48,597 bases of DNA from Leptolyngbyaceae cyanobacterium HOT.MB2.61 (GTDB lineage: Bacteria > Cyanobacteriota > Cyanobacteriia > Leptolyngbyales > Leptolyngbyaceae), in the NCBI GenBank assembly GCA_023511615.1, contig JAIMBL010000010.1:1-48597 (forward strand). Reading direction: 5' to 3'. How positions within the stretch are numbered: position 1 is the stretch's first letter; every line of letters starts with the position of its first letter. Shown here piece after piece: positions 34,318-42,426 of the stretch. Below the pieces are notes generated by a model. It was given only the letters and a program-made list of their open reading frames with translations. It was not told where the DNA came from and did no database searches. The position numbers and the translations under genes were made by a program.

Positions 34318-36224
34318 TCAGCTCTTCTCCTGCCGCAGGGCTGAAATATCCCAGGCGAGATCGACTTCGTTGGTCAGTTCCTGATCATCGGCTTGCAGTA
34401 ATTGTTCTAGCTGCTGAGCTAACTGGCGCGATCGCGCAATCAGGACGGTTTCATCCCGTTTCCCGGCAAATGCCATTTCTTGCAGGGCTGCTTCATCGTG
34501 CTCTTTGAAGACAAGGACTGCACGGCGAGCTTTGTAAGACCGAACTCCCAGGAGTTTAAGGGCTTCCATCCCCATTTCCAGAGCCGAGCCAAAGGTTTCC
34601 CGTTGCACCCCATCCGCACCCCGCCGCATCAATTCGTAGGCATGGCTGCGGTCAATTGCTCGTGCCAATATTTTCAAGTGGGGAAAGCGTTTACGGGCCA
34701 GTTCAACCACTTCCAGAATGGTGTCGCGTTCATCAATCGCCACAACCAGTAGTTTGGCTCGTGCTGCTCCTGCGGTCTGGAGCAGGTCTATACGGGAAGC
34801 ATCTCCATAAAATATCTTGAAGCCAAAGCGGCGCAGCATCTCAATTTGCCCTGGATTGTGGTCCAAGATTGTGGCTTTGCAACCATTGGCTGCCAGCAAC
34901 CGTCCCACAATTTGACCAAACCGCCCAAACCCAGCAATCACAACCGGATTTTCGTTGTCGTCAATTTCGTCATCGTCGCGATCGGGGGTGAGTTCGGCAA
35001 AGCGAGGTTGTACCAGTCGGTCGTGGATGATCATTATCAGCGGGGTAAGGGCCATGGAAAGCGCCACAGCTACCACTAACGGATTGGCTACGGAAGCCGG
35101 AAGCACCTGATTTTGAGTGGCGAAGGAAAACAGCACAAAGGCAAATTCCCCTCCCTGGGCCAGAGCGCAACCGAAAAGAATACTCTGGCTCAGCGGTAGC
35201 TTGAAACATTGCCCCAATCCGAACAGGATGGTGAATTTAGCGATCGCCAGTCCCAGCACTACCCCCAGAATCAGAAGCGGCTGCTGCACCAGCAGATTGA
35301 AGTCGATGCTGGCTCCTACGGAAATAAAAAACAATCCCAGAAGCAACCCCTTAAAGGGATCAATATCGGTTTCCAGTTCGTGACGGTACTCGTTGTCCGC
35401 TAAGACCACGCCTGCCACGAAAGTGCCTAAGGCGGGCGAGAGCCCAACCTGCTGCATAGCAAGCGCGATCGCAATCACCAGAAGCAAGGCCGTTGCCGTG
35501 AAGATTTCCTTCAGTTGCGTGTCAGCAATGAAACGGAAAATGGGACGCATCAGAAACCGCCCAACCACAATGATGCTGCCTACTGTCCCCACCACCACTA
35601 GAGTCTGTAGCCACCCGGGGAGAGCGGCACCTTGCTCTGCCGCCTGCCCAGTTGCAACCAGGATCACCCCGTTGCTCATTAGACTGGTCGATGAACCAGG
35701 TTTCATAGCCAACAGAGGCAGAAAGGCCAGGATAGGGATCACCGCGATGTCCTGGAAAAGCAAGACTGAAAAAGCAGACTGCCCCGCTTCTGTCTTCATC
35801 AATCCCTTTTCGTTCAGGGTTTGCAGCACGATCGCCGTTGAGGACTGAGCCAGAATCAAGCCTACCGCCTGCGCCATTGGCCAGGACAATCCAGCAATGA
35901 TCCCAACAACCGCAATTACCAGCGCCGTTACCGCTACCTGCAAGCCTCCCAAACCCAGGATGGGAATGCGTAATCGCCACAGGAGCGCTGGTTGCAGTTC
36001 TAATCCCACTAAAAACAGCATCATCACCACGCCAAATTCGGCGAAGTGCATCACATCATCGCTGTGCTCCTGCCCCAGAAAGCCAAACCCAAAGGGACCG
36101 ATCAGGATGCCTGCAATCAGATACCCCAGGACTGACCCCAACCCCAAACGTTTGGCAATCGGAACCGACACAACTGCTGCCACCAGATAGACAAACGCCT
36201 GATAAAAAAGTCTCCGCTATGCAT
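34318..36224 (-). CDS. Kef-type monovalent cation:proton antiporter, apparent N-terminal frameshift
   Basis: Open frame from a GTG at 36183 gives 621 residues; but the real start is likely the ATG at 36224, which has GGAGGT nine bases before. From there the frame reads MHSGDFF and then breaks; one extra T in the T6 run (A6 on the + strand, 36204-36209) would give MHSGDFFYQAFVYLVAAVV and join the long frame exactly as in KefB/KefC. CPA2 exchanger domain with about 12 helices (1-390), LGSVLGYLIAG, HFAEFGVVMMLFLVGLE and SSTAIVLQ motifs; then a RCK/TrkA-N domain with VVIAGFGRFGQIVG. Such antiporters export K+ or Na+ in response to electrophiles or redox state. The oxidoreductase gene 17 bases upstream is its usual partner. 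Confidence 0.88.
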
Positions 36225-36240
36225 GGTGGGGCACCTCCGG

Positions 36241-36852
36241 CTACAAAATGAGTGCCAGGTTTTCATTCAGGAGTTTGACTTGGGAGAGCTTATCCCAGGC
36301 GATCGCACCATCCCGCAAAGCAACGATCGCCCTCCGGTAATCCTCTGCGTGTCTAGCAATCTGATCTTGCTCTCGCAACTGATGGGTGCCATGCACGACA
36401 AAAGGTGGCAGATATTCCATCCCGCAAAGGCGAGCCGTTTGCTCAAAGGGGACAAGCAACTCTCGAATTGTAAAGAAGTTATACCCCTGCCGACAGTAAG
36501 CCTTGTCGCTCCCGCCAGTTGTAATGGCTGAAAGAAACTTCTTACCCCGCAGGGCCACTCCTTCATGGCCGTAGGCAAACCCGTGCTGCAATACCAGGTC
36601 TTGCCATTCCTTCAAAATGGCGGGGCTGCTGTACCAGTAAAAGGGATGGTGAAACACGATAATGTCATGGGCCAGCAGCAAGTTCTGCTCCAACTTCACG
36701 TTGATGTGGAGGTCAGGATATTCCTCGTAGAGGTCATGGACCGTTACTGAGTCCAGTCCCCTGACGGCCTGGATTAGATGCCGATTGACTCGAGATTTTT
36801 CTAGCGCTGGGTGAGCGAACAGGATCAGGATCTGGTTGGAGGTTCCTAGCAT
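36241..36852 (-). CDS. NAD(P)H oxidoreductase, KefF/KefG-like
   Basis: 203 residues. Flavodoxin-like quinone reductase: ILILFAHPALEKSRVNRHL at the start, the DIIVFHHPFYWYSSPAILKEWQD segment, and GKKFLSAITTGGSDKAY are hallmarks. KefF and KefG bind to KefC/KefB and are needed for full antiporter activity in enterobacteria. It is immediately upstream of the antiporter and on the same strand, so the pair should work together. Complete, with ATG start at 36852. Confidence 0.9.
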   Translation of the reverse strand: MLGTSNQILILFAHPALEKSRVNRHLIQAVRGLDSVTVHDLYEEYPDLHINVKLEQNLLLAHDIIVFHHPFYWYSSPAILKEWQDLVLQHGFAYGHEGVALRGKKFLSAITTGGSDKAYCRQGYNFFTIRELLVPFEQTARLCGMEYLPPFVVHGTHQLREQDQIARHAEDYRRAIVALRDGAIAWDKLSQVKLLNENLALIL

Positions 36853-36980
36853 AGGAAAGATAGATGGGTAGTGTGAGGACAGGAGCAGGTTTACTGATAT
36901 TTTCGCGAGGGTGATGACCTGGCTGTAGCCCCCCTATACAATTTGCGGCATCTATTCAATCTGTAATTCTGAAGGGGCAT

Positions 36981-37103
36981 GGCTCTCTTGAGAGTTTGGT
37001 GATAAGCAAGGCTTATCACCAAAACAAAATCAATATTTCAGGGATTTTGTTTGAGATGAAAGAGTAGCTTACGCTACTCTTCCACCAGCAAGCCGGGAGA
37101 ACC
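36981..37103. mobile_element. Family A MITE, full copy 2 (123 bp)
   Basis: GGCTCTC at the left end and GAGAACC at the right, three hairpins inside (GGTGATAAGC...GCTTATCACC, AACAAAAT...ATTTTGTT, AGAGTAGC...GCTACTCT). Perfect 8-bp duplication AGGGGCAT on both sides (36973-36980 and 37104-37111). Same length as the 2300-2422 copy, opposite orientation. Confidence 0.92.
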
Positions 37104-37144
37104 AGGGGCATCAGGGGGTTAAGTGAGTGGTAGATGTTGAGCGC

Positions 37145-38131
37145 TTAAACTTCCCATCCCCAGGATAGACGGGCAATCCAGAACCCAATCAGGGCGGCGA
37201 TCGCCAGCCAATCCCTTAATCGCAGTCGAAACTGGTACCATTGCACCCGGTGCTGATCAGGGCTCGTGAAGCCACGCACTTTCATTGCACTGGCCATTTG
37301 TTCAGCCCGCAACAGCAGATTCTCCAACAGTCGTTCTGCAACGACTAACCAGACTTCGATACTGCGGCGCATTCCCAATTTGCGCCAATTAATGGCACGG
37401 GTGCTGACAGACCGGATCAGGTTCTGAATTTCTTCCAGTACCAGCGGAATGAAACGGAGGGAAAGGGTGAGGGTGAGGGCAACTTCGGTGACTGGCAGTT
37501 TGAAACGGCGCAGAGGTTCCAGGCAGTTTTCAATCGCCGCCGTGATTTCCTCTGGCGCAGTCGTTAACAGGTACAGGTTAGCGCTATAGATGAGGGTAAA
37601 CAGCAGGGTACTGAAGCGAATGGCCAGATCGAGCGATCGCCGCGTCACCGTAATTGGTCCCCGTTTGAATAACACGTAGTTATAATCCGTTGGCTGGCGG
37701 AGAGAAGGGTTGCGCTGTTCCCCTGGCAAAGGGGGGGGAGACTGGCCAATCGCAAAGGGATTCCAGGATGATTGGGGGGCTGGCGGCAACGTGGCGGGCT
37801 GATTCTGAAACTCCAGTTCATCCGCAGGCAATCGAGGCTGAGACCGAACCTTAAGCCCATCAGGCATAATGGCTGTCAGTCCAAAAATTAGCAGACTCAA
37901 CCCCAATAGCCACACCATCTGCTGCCGCCACACGCGCAGGGGGATCATGGCCGAAAGGGTGATAGCGATGAGCAAACCGACCAGCAAAATCCGCCAGAGG
38001 GGATTTGCCAGCAGAGGAGCAACCAGGAACGTCATCAACCAGGCCAGTTTGATACGGGGATCAAGCCTATGGAGCCAGGTAACGGGTTGTTCCAGGTAAA
38101 GCCCCAGGGGAAGGGAACGCAGCAGATCCAT
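37145..38131 (-). CDS. Energy-coupling factor transporter T component (CbiQ family)
   Basis: 328 residues. Transmembrane coupling protein (EcfT) of ECF-type ABC importers for vitamins or metal ions. Helices near 28-60 and 67-90, a cytoplasmic segment, more helices, and the two coupling motifs with Ala-Arg-Gly-like MKVRGF (about 286-291) near the C-terminus. The stretch 105-150, with SSWNPFAIGQSPPPLPGEQRN, is a Pro-rich insert that other CbiQ proteins lack; it comes from repeat-like DNA. No ATPase or S-component gene is adjacent, so it likely serves a shared system. Plastid-like cyanobacterial form. Confidence 0.85.
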   Translation of the reverse strand: MDLLRSLPLGLYLEQPVTWLHRLDPRIKLAWLMTFLVAPLLANPLWRILLVGLLIAITLSAMIPLRVWRQQMVWLLGLSLLIFGLTAIMPDGLKVRSQPRLPADELEFQNQPATLPPAPQSSWNPFAIGQSPPPLPGEQRNPSLRQPTDYNYVLFKRGPITVTRRSLDLAIRFSTLLFTLIYSANLYLLTTAPEEITAAIENCLEPLRRFKLPVTEVALTLTLSLRFIPLVLEEIQNLIRSVSTRAINWRKLGMRRSIEVWLVVAERLLENLLLRAEQMASAMKVRGFTSPDQHRVQWYQFRLRLRDWLAIAALIGFWIARLSWGWEV

Positions 38132-38227
38132 GAATGACTATCGAGTAAAACTCTCATGAATCAGGTTACTCTAATCTGCCAAACCTTGGGGTTGTTAGAG
38201 AGGAGAGAGGAACGAAAGAAGGAGCAA

Positions 38228-38325
38228 AGGTAGCACATGGGATCATAGGGAGGTATGCCCCCTGCGTGAGGAATCCCTTTTCAAAAAGCCATTTGCTGTC
38301 ACACATCATTCAGGACTGCGGTAGC
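38228..38325. repeat. Fused repeat pieces (GC-rich element plus truncated family F)
   Basis: From about 38271, GGAATCCCTTTTCA and the following 45 bases align with the second half of the family F elements (compare the reverse complement of 4302-4365). The preceding AGGTATGCCCCCTGCGTGAG is a short piece of the GC-rich element seen at 6330 and 25600. Confidence 0.6.
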
Positions 38326-38350
38326 CGATAAGAACCAGAGGCTCAGGTCT

Positions 38351-38626
38351 TTAACCACCAGCGATCGCTGGAATGATACTGACCTCGTCCCCATCTTTAA
38401 GGGGGGTATTGGCACCATCCAGAAAGCGGATATCTTCACTATTGACGTAGAAGTTGACAAATCTACGTAGTTCGCCGCTTTCATCGCACAAACGAGTCTT
38501 GATCCCAGGACAGCTTTGCTCGAGCGATTCCAGCAGTTCAGCGATCGTGGTGCCATCGCATTCAATCGTCGCCTGGTTGTTGGTCAGTTTTTGCAGCGGA
38601 GTCGGAATGAGAACTTTGACGGCCAT
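38351..38626 (-). CDS. MoaD/ThiS-like sulfur carrier protein
   Basis: 91 residues, beta-grasp ubiquitin-like fold, ending in Gly-Gly, the residue pair activated as a thiocarboxylate. [12 protein letters not shown] at the start and [16 protein letters not shown] at the end are typical. It is on the same strand as and 117 bases after threonine synthase. A carrier of this type (CysO) donates sulfur to a PLP enzyme (CysM) in mycobacteria, and the pairing with a PLP enzyme here recalls that, but a molybdopterin or thiamine role is not excluded. No moaE or thiG nearby. Confidence 0.88.
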   Translation of the reverse strand: MAVKVLIPTPLQKLTNNQATIECDGTTIAELLESLEQSCPGIKTRLCDESGELRRFVNFYVNSEDIRFLDGANTPLKDGDEVSIIPAIAGG

Positions 38627-38742
38627 AGTTGAGAATTTTCAGGTTTGGGTTTAAGGGGGATGAGGGAATCGGGGATAGGGGCCAGGGGGTAGGGAGCAAG
38701 GGAAGTGAGAGGCCAGGAGCAAGAAAGGGGATCAACAATTCT

Positions 38743-40044
38743 CTAAACAAGCACTTGCTGCCACTCCAGGCGTTCTAGCGTGCGGGAGCGTTCCAGGGCC
38801 CGCTCAAAGCTGTCTAACTTGGGTTCAATCGTGAGCGGTTCGCCGATATAGCCCTGAACAGCTTCTTGAGTTTTCAAGCCGTTGCCAGTGATGTAAACAA
38901 CGGTGGTTTCATCGGGATCGATTTTGCCGGCTTCCACCAACTTCTTCAGAACAGCAATTGTGGTTCCACCAGCGGTTTCGGTGAAGATGCCTTCTGTTTC
39001 AGCCAATAGTTTAATGCCGTCAATGATCTCAGCGTCAGTGACGGCCTCGATATTGCCGTTTGTCTTGCGAGCAATATCAACGGCATAGACCCCATCGGCT
39101 GGGTTACCAATCGCGATCGATTTCGCAATCGTGTTTGGCTTCACAGGGGTAACGAAGTCCCGCCCTTCTCGATAGGCCTGGGCGATTGGCGAACATCCTT
39201 CTGCCTGGGCACCACTGAAGCGAACGGGCTTGTCTTCCACCAGCCCAACTTCAACAAACTCCCGAAACCCCTTATAAATCTTGGTGAACAGGGAGCCAGA
39301 CGCCAGAGGTGCAACAATGTGATCGGGCAAATGCCAGCCTAACTGTTCCGCCACTTCGTAACCCAATGTCTTGGAACCTTCAGAGTAATAAGGACGTAAG
39401 TTGATATTGACAAATCCCCAACCGTGGGTATTGGCTACTTCAGAACAAAGCCGATTGACCTGATCGTAATTTCCCTGGACGGCCATGACCGTTGGGCTAT
39501 AGATCAACGTACCCATGACTTTACCGGCTTCCAGATCGGCTGGAATGAAGACGCAACAGTCCAACCCAGCATGGGCTGCGATCGCCGCCGTTGAGTTCGC
39601 CAAATTTCCAGTGCTGGCACAAGACACCGTAGAAAATCCCAACTCCCTTGCTCGTGTCAGGGCAACCGATACCACCCGGTCTTTAAAGCTGAGGGTGGGC
39701 ATGTTGACCGCATCGTTTTTGATATAAAGCTTATTCAACCCCAACCGGCGAGCCAGACGATGGGCCTGCACCAGAGGCGTCAAGCCAGTTCCCACATCGA
39801 TCGGCTGATTGGTCTCAACAGGCAGAAAGGGACGGTAGCGCCAAATGGAGTGGGGTCCTGCCTGAATACTTTGGCGGGTCACTGTTCGACGTAGAGTGCT
39901 GTAGTCATAGGCGACTTCAAGCGGACCAAAACAAAACTCACAAACATGAATCGCTTTGGGCTCATACTCCGCTCCGCACTCTTTACACTTGAGGGCCCGG
40001 AACGTAGCCGTTGATCTGGGTTGCAGTTGGGTTACCTGAGTCAT
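38743..40044 (-). CDS. thrC: Threonine synthase
   Basis: 433 residues. PLP enzyme converting O-phosphohomoserine to threonine. N-terminal zinc-ribbon-like CKECGAEYEPKAIHVCEFC (about 20-38), the PLP lysine in LSFKDR, the CASTGNLANS phosphate loop, and the C-terminal ETAGGTTIA segment all fit the plant/cyanobacterial type. Length is usual. The MoaD/ThiS-like gene follows on the same strand. ATG start at 40044; a stem with seven-T loop (40132-40152) lies 90 bases upstream. Confidence 0.92.
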   Translation of the reverse strand: MTQVTQLQPRSTATFRALKCKECGAEYEPKAIHVCEFCFGPLEVAYDYSTLRRTVTRQSIQAGPHSIWRYRPFLPVETNQPIDVGTGLTPLVQAHRLARRLGLNKLYIKNDAVNMPTLSFKDRVVSVALTRARELGFSTVSCASTGNLANSTAAIAAHAGLDCCVFIPADLEAGKVMGTLIYSPTVMAVQGNYDQVNRLCSEVANTHGWGFVNINLRPYYSEGSKTLGYEVAEQLGWHLPDHIVAPLASGSLFTKIYKGFREFVEVGLVEDKPVRFSGAQAEGCSPIAQAYREGRDFVTPVKPNTIAKSIAIGNPADGVYAVDIARKTNGNIEAVTDAEIIDGIKLLAETEGIFTETAGGTTIAVLKKLVEAGKIDPDETTVVYITGNGLKTQEAVQGYIGEPLTIEPKLDSFERALERSRTLERLEWQQVLV

Positions 40045-40131
40045 GCGTCAAAGTCCCTTGGGAAGCGATCAGTAGGTTTTGATAGTCAATTGCAGCCGAT
40101 ACTAACATGGGCATAACCCCCCGTCAAATAT

Positions 40132-40152
40132 ACCCGACAAAAAAAGTCGGGT
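40132..40152. other. Stem-loop ACCCGAC...GTCGGGT upstream of thrC
   Basis: Perfect 7-bp stem with an A7/T7 loop. It could be a leader element or the end of a small upstream transcript. No T-run follows on the thrC strand. Confidence 0.5.
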
Positions 40153-40303
40153 TTCCGAAAAGTAGCTTTTGTGCCCAAACAATGAGTTTCTGATCAAAAG
40201 TGTTTATAGGGAACTGCAAAATCTTCAGGACTTAGACAAAACTCTTCTAAACCTGATTAGAGTTTCTTCTACCACAAAGCTGAAATGCTTTTTGATGAGC
40301 ATA

Positions 40304-40474
40304 TATAGCTGAATGTCACTGACTGAGAAGCCTTGAGATCAATCTCAGGCTCAAAGCAGAAACCTGTTAAAACAGGTTCAAACCCCAACAAATCTGAGTT
40401 TCAGTCAGTTTCAACTGACTTTAGCTCTGAGCCAGAACTTTAGTTCTGAGCTTATTCAGTGCCATTCATCTATA
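40304..40474. repeat. Four-hairpin element with 19-bp terminal inverted repeats
   Basis: Ends TATAGCTGAATGTCACTGA (40304-40322) and, on the other strand, TATAGATGAATGGCACTGA, 17/19 identical. Inside are four perfect hairpins: TGAGAT-ca-ATCTCA (40334-40347), AACCTGTT-aa-AACAGGTT (40361-40378), AGTCAGTT-tc-AACTGACT (40403-40420), and CAGAACT-tt-AGTTCTG (40433-40448). Every loop is two bases. No other copy in the window. Confidence 0.7.
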
Positions 40475-40675
40475 GCTCTACACAGGTGCGTTAGGAGATT
40501 GGAACTAGGAGGGAGTGGGGGCTTTGCCCCCAGCCAGGGATTCCACCCTGCACCCCGTCCTAACCACTCTACGAAGGTGTGTTAGAACATTGGAATTAGG
40601 AGGGAGTGGGGGCTTTGCCCCCAGCCAGGGGTTCCACCCCTGCACCCCGTCCTAGCCGCAATGACTACCGCTATA
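40471..40675. repeat. Tandem pair of family C elements
   Basis: Two head-to-tail units of about 84 bp (each with GTGGGGGCTTTGCCCCCAGC and CACCCCGTCCTA), between TATAGC (40471) and GCTATA (40675). The left end shares TATAG with the four-hairpin element. Confidence 0.8.
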
Positions 40676-40981
40676 AACTCTGATAGATAAGCAATTCAGA
40701 TTGGATTCCAAGCATCTACTGATGCAAGGGACCTAAGGTCTGGAAACCCTTATGGGTAAAGAAAATTATCCTTTAGGGTCAGGAGTCTCTAACAAATTAC
40801 CCACACAGGGGTATGTGCATTTTGTCAAACGATTGTTATATTCTGTAATACAAAGTGTTGCTAGTTTCCAGATTCAGGGAACCCTACTGGATAACTTGGC
40901 AGTCGTCGATAACAAAACCACTGCTCTAGGCCTCTGGATCAGTGGGGATTAACCAACTCTCTCTCATATTGGAGTCGAAAC
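40676..40981. promoter_or_regulatory. Upstream region of nblA with a putative promoter
   Basis: TTGTCA (40822-40827) and TAATAC (40846-40851), separated by 18 bases, are a plausible sigma-70 pair; the TG at 40844-40845 would extend the -10. Another AT-rich box TATATT lies within the spacer. I found no clear GTA-N8-TAC site for NtcA, although nblA is usually nitrogen-controlled; a degenerate one at GTATGTGCATTTTG (40811-40824) is not convincing. Leader length to the ATG is about 120 bases. Confidence 0.45.
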
Positions 40982-41179
40982 ATGGACAAACCCATCGAAC
41001 TGACTTTGGAGCAACAATTCAGCATTCGCTCCTTCGAAACCCAGGTTCAGAAGATGAGCCGTGAACAGGCTCAGGACTTTCTGGTTAAGCTCTACGAGCA
41101 GATGGTAATGCGTGAAAATATGTACAAGCATTTCTTGAAGCACCAGTGGGGTTTAGAGCCTGGCCCTCAGTTCCAGTAA
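40982..41179 (+). CDS. nblA: Phycobilisome degradation protein NblA
   Basis: 65 residues. Small helical dimer that binds phycobiliproteins and the Clp chaperone to direct phycobilisome breakdown during nitrogen or sulfur starvation. The sequence ELTLEQQFSIRSFETQVQKM followed by SREQAQDFLVKLYEQMVM is the family pattern. GGAG lies eight bases before the ATG. It shows that this organism has phycobilisomes. The proposed partner ClpC is encoded at 14.7-17.2 kb. Region upstream is described as the promoter entry. Confidence 0.96.
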   Translation: MDKPIELTLEQQFSIRSFETQVQKMSREQAQDFLVKLYEQMVMRENMYKHFLKHQWGLEPGPQFQ

Positions 41180-41522
41180 AGCTAGTCTAGCCGCAGGGCG
41201 ACCTCTATCTCTTGCTTTGTTTCCTGAGGGGAAAGAGCTGGGGCGAAGGGGCGTCAAGCGACTCATGACGTTCTTTAAGCAATTTCTTTTGAGCGATTCG
41301 CCAGCTTTTGATCTTGAAGTAGTTTAATTTTATAGTTCTACTCTTATCGTTCGCTCCCAGTTTATCTGGCTGTTACTAGTTGTTATCTCATCTTGAGAGC
41401 GCCTTGAAAATATTAAAGACGATAATTATCTTTACCTAATGGAACTTCCTCTAGCATTACTTCGGACGCTATAGAGTGCTAGTGTTAGGGACAGGTTGAC
41501 ATTCATCTCGCCGTCTGAATTC
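41180..41522. other. Intergenic region downstream of nblA
   Basis: 343 bases, AT-rich in the second half, with no gene that I can support. Small palindrome GATAATTATC (41420-41429). No T-tailed terminator stem is obvious after nblA. Confidence 0.5.
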
Positions 41523-42401
41523 ATGTTTCAGCGTTTGCTCTTTTGCACCGACTTTTCCGACGGGGTGCATCGTCTTGCAGGCTTTGTTCCCCATCTGGCA
41601 AAGACCGGGGCTAAGCAGATTGTTTTTCTTCATGTGGTCCCTCTGGAGGGTGGAACAATTCCCAGGGTCGATCAGGCTGCTGTAGACCGGGCTCGTGAAC
41701 GGTTGAGTGTGGCTTTGCAGAATGTTCCAGCAGGGGTGGATGTCAAAGTGCAAGTTGAGTCAGGTCGCCCCAGTGACCTGATTTTGCAGACCGCTGGAAA
41801 TTTAGGAACGGACCTAATCATCCTGGGGATGCCGTTTCGGGGCCGCATTACTGAGAAGTTGTTTGGCGGTACGGCTATAAGGGTCTGCGAACGGACAACA
41901 ATACCGGTGATGACCCTTCGTCCCCAATTGCTTTCAACCTACACCTCGGAAGAACTGGAATTGCGCTGCCAGCATTTGTTCCGTCATCTGCTGATTCCCT
42001 ATGATGGCAGCGAACCTTCTAAATACCTCGTTGAACAAATCAAAAAACGGGCGACAGATAGACCTGCCAATTCTCTCCAGCAATGTCATCTCTGTTGGGT
42101 GGTTGAGGATGTTACCCGGAGGGGCTTGCCCAAAGACTATCAGGTTGAGCCTGCTCGTAAGGAGTTAGCCGGTGTGAAAGCTGAACTGGAGTCTATCAAT
42201 TTGATGGTAGAACCCATTGAAGTGCGTCAGGGTGACCCAATTGTTGAGATTCTGGAGGCGGCACAGATGGCGGATGTCAGTGCGATCGCCATCACTTCGG
42301 GCAGTATGGGCAAATTTCAGGAGTTATCTATTCCTAGCTTCACCCGAGAACTCTTACACCGAAGCTGGCATCCTATTCTCTATTTCCCACCTGGACGTTA
42401 A
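41523..42401 (+). CDS. Tandem universal stress protein
   Basis: 292 residues from the ATG at 41523; a TTG at 41496 is less likely. Two UspA domains: the first begins FQRLLFCTDFSDG and has DLIILGMPFRGRI (about 96-108), the second LLIPYDGSEPSKYLV (about 157-171) with a C-terminal AIAITSGSMGKFQEL stretch. UspA domains bind ATP or other nucleotides through G-x2-G-x9-G(S/T); the first domain has part of it (GMPFRGRI...FGGTAIRV), the second looks less complete. Single gene, convergent with the kinase. Confidence 0.88.
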   Translation: MFQRLLFCTDFSDGVHRLAGFVPHLAKTGAKQIVFLHVVPLEGGTIPRVDQAAVDRARERLSVALQNVPAGVDVKVQVESGRPSDLILQTAGNLGTDLIILGMPFRGRITEKLFGGTAIRVCERTTIPVMTLRPQLLSTYTSEELELRCQHLFRHLLIPYDGSEPSKYLVEQIKKRATDRPANSLQQCHLCWVVEDVTRRGLPKDYQVEPARKELAGVKAELESINLMVEPIEVRQGDPIVEILEAAQMADVSAIAITSGSMGKFQELSIPSFTRELLHRSWHPILYFPPGR

Positions 42402-42426
42402 GGGGGTATGGGTAGTCCCCTCACTC

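Noticed and set aside
40471-40675. CRISPR-like pair of repeats
   Set aside because: Two units only, of about 84 bp, without spacers; they are tandem family C elements.
40800-40860. NtcA binding site upstream of nblA
   Set aside because: Only a degenerate match to GTA-N8-TAC; not strong enough to list as an operator.
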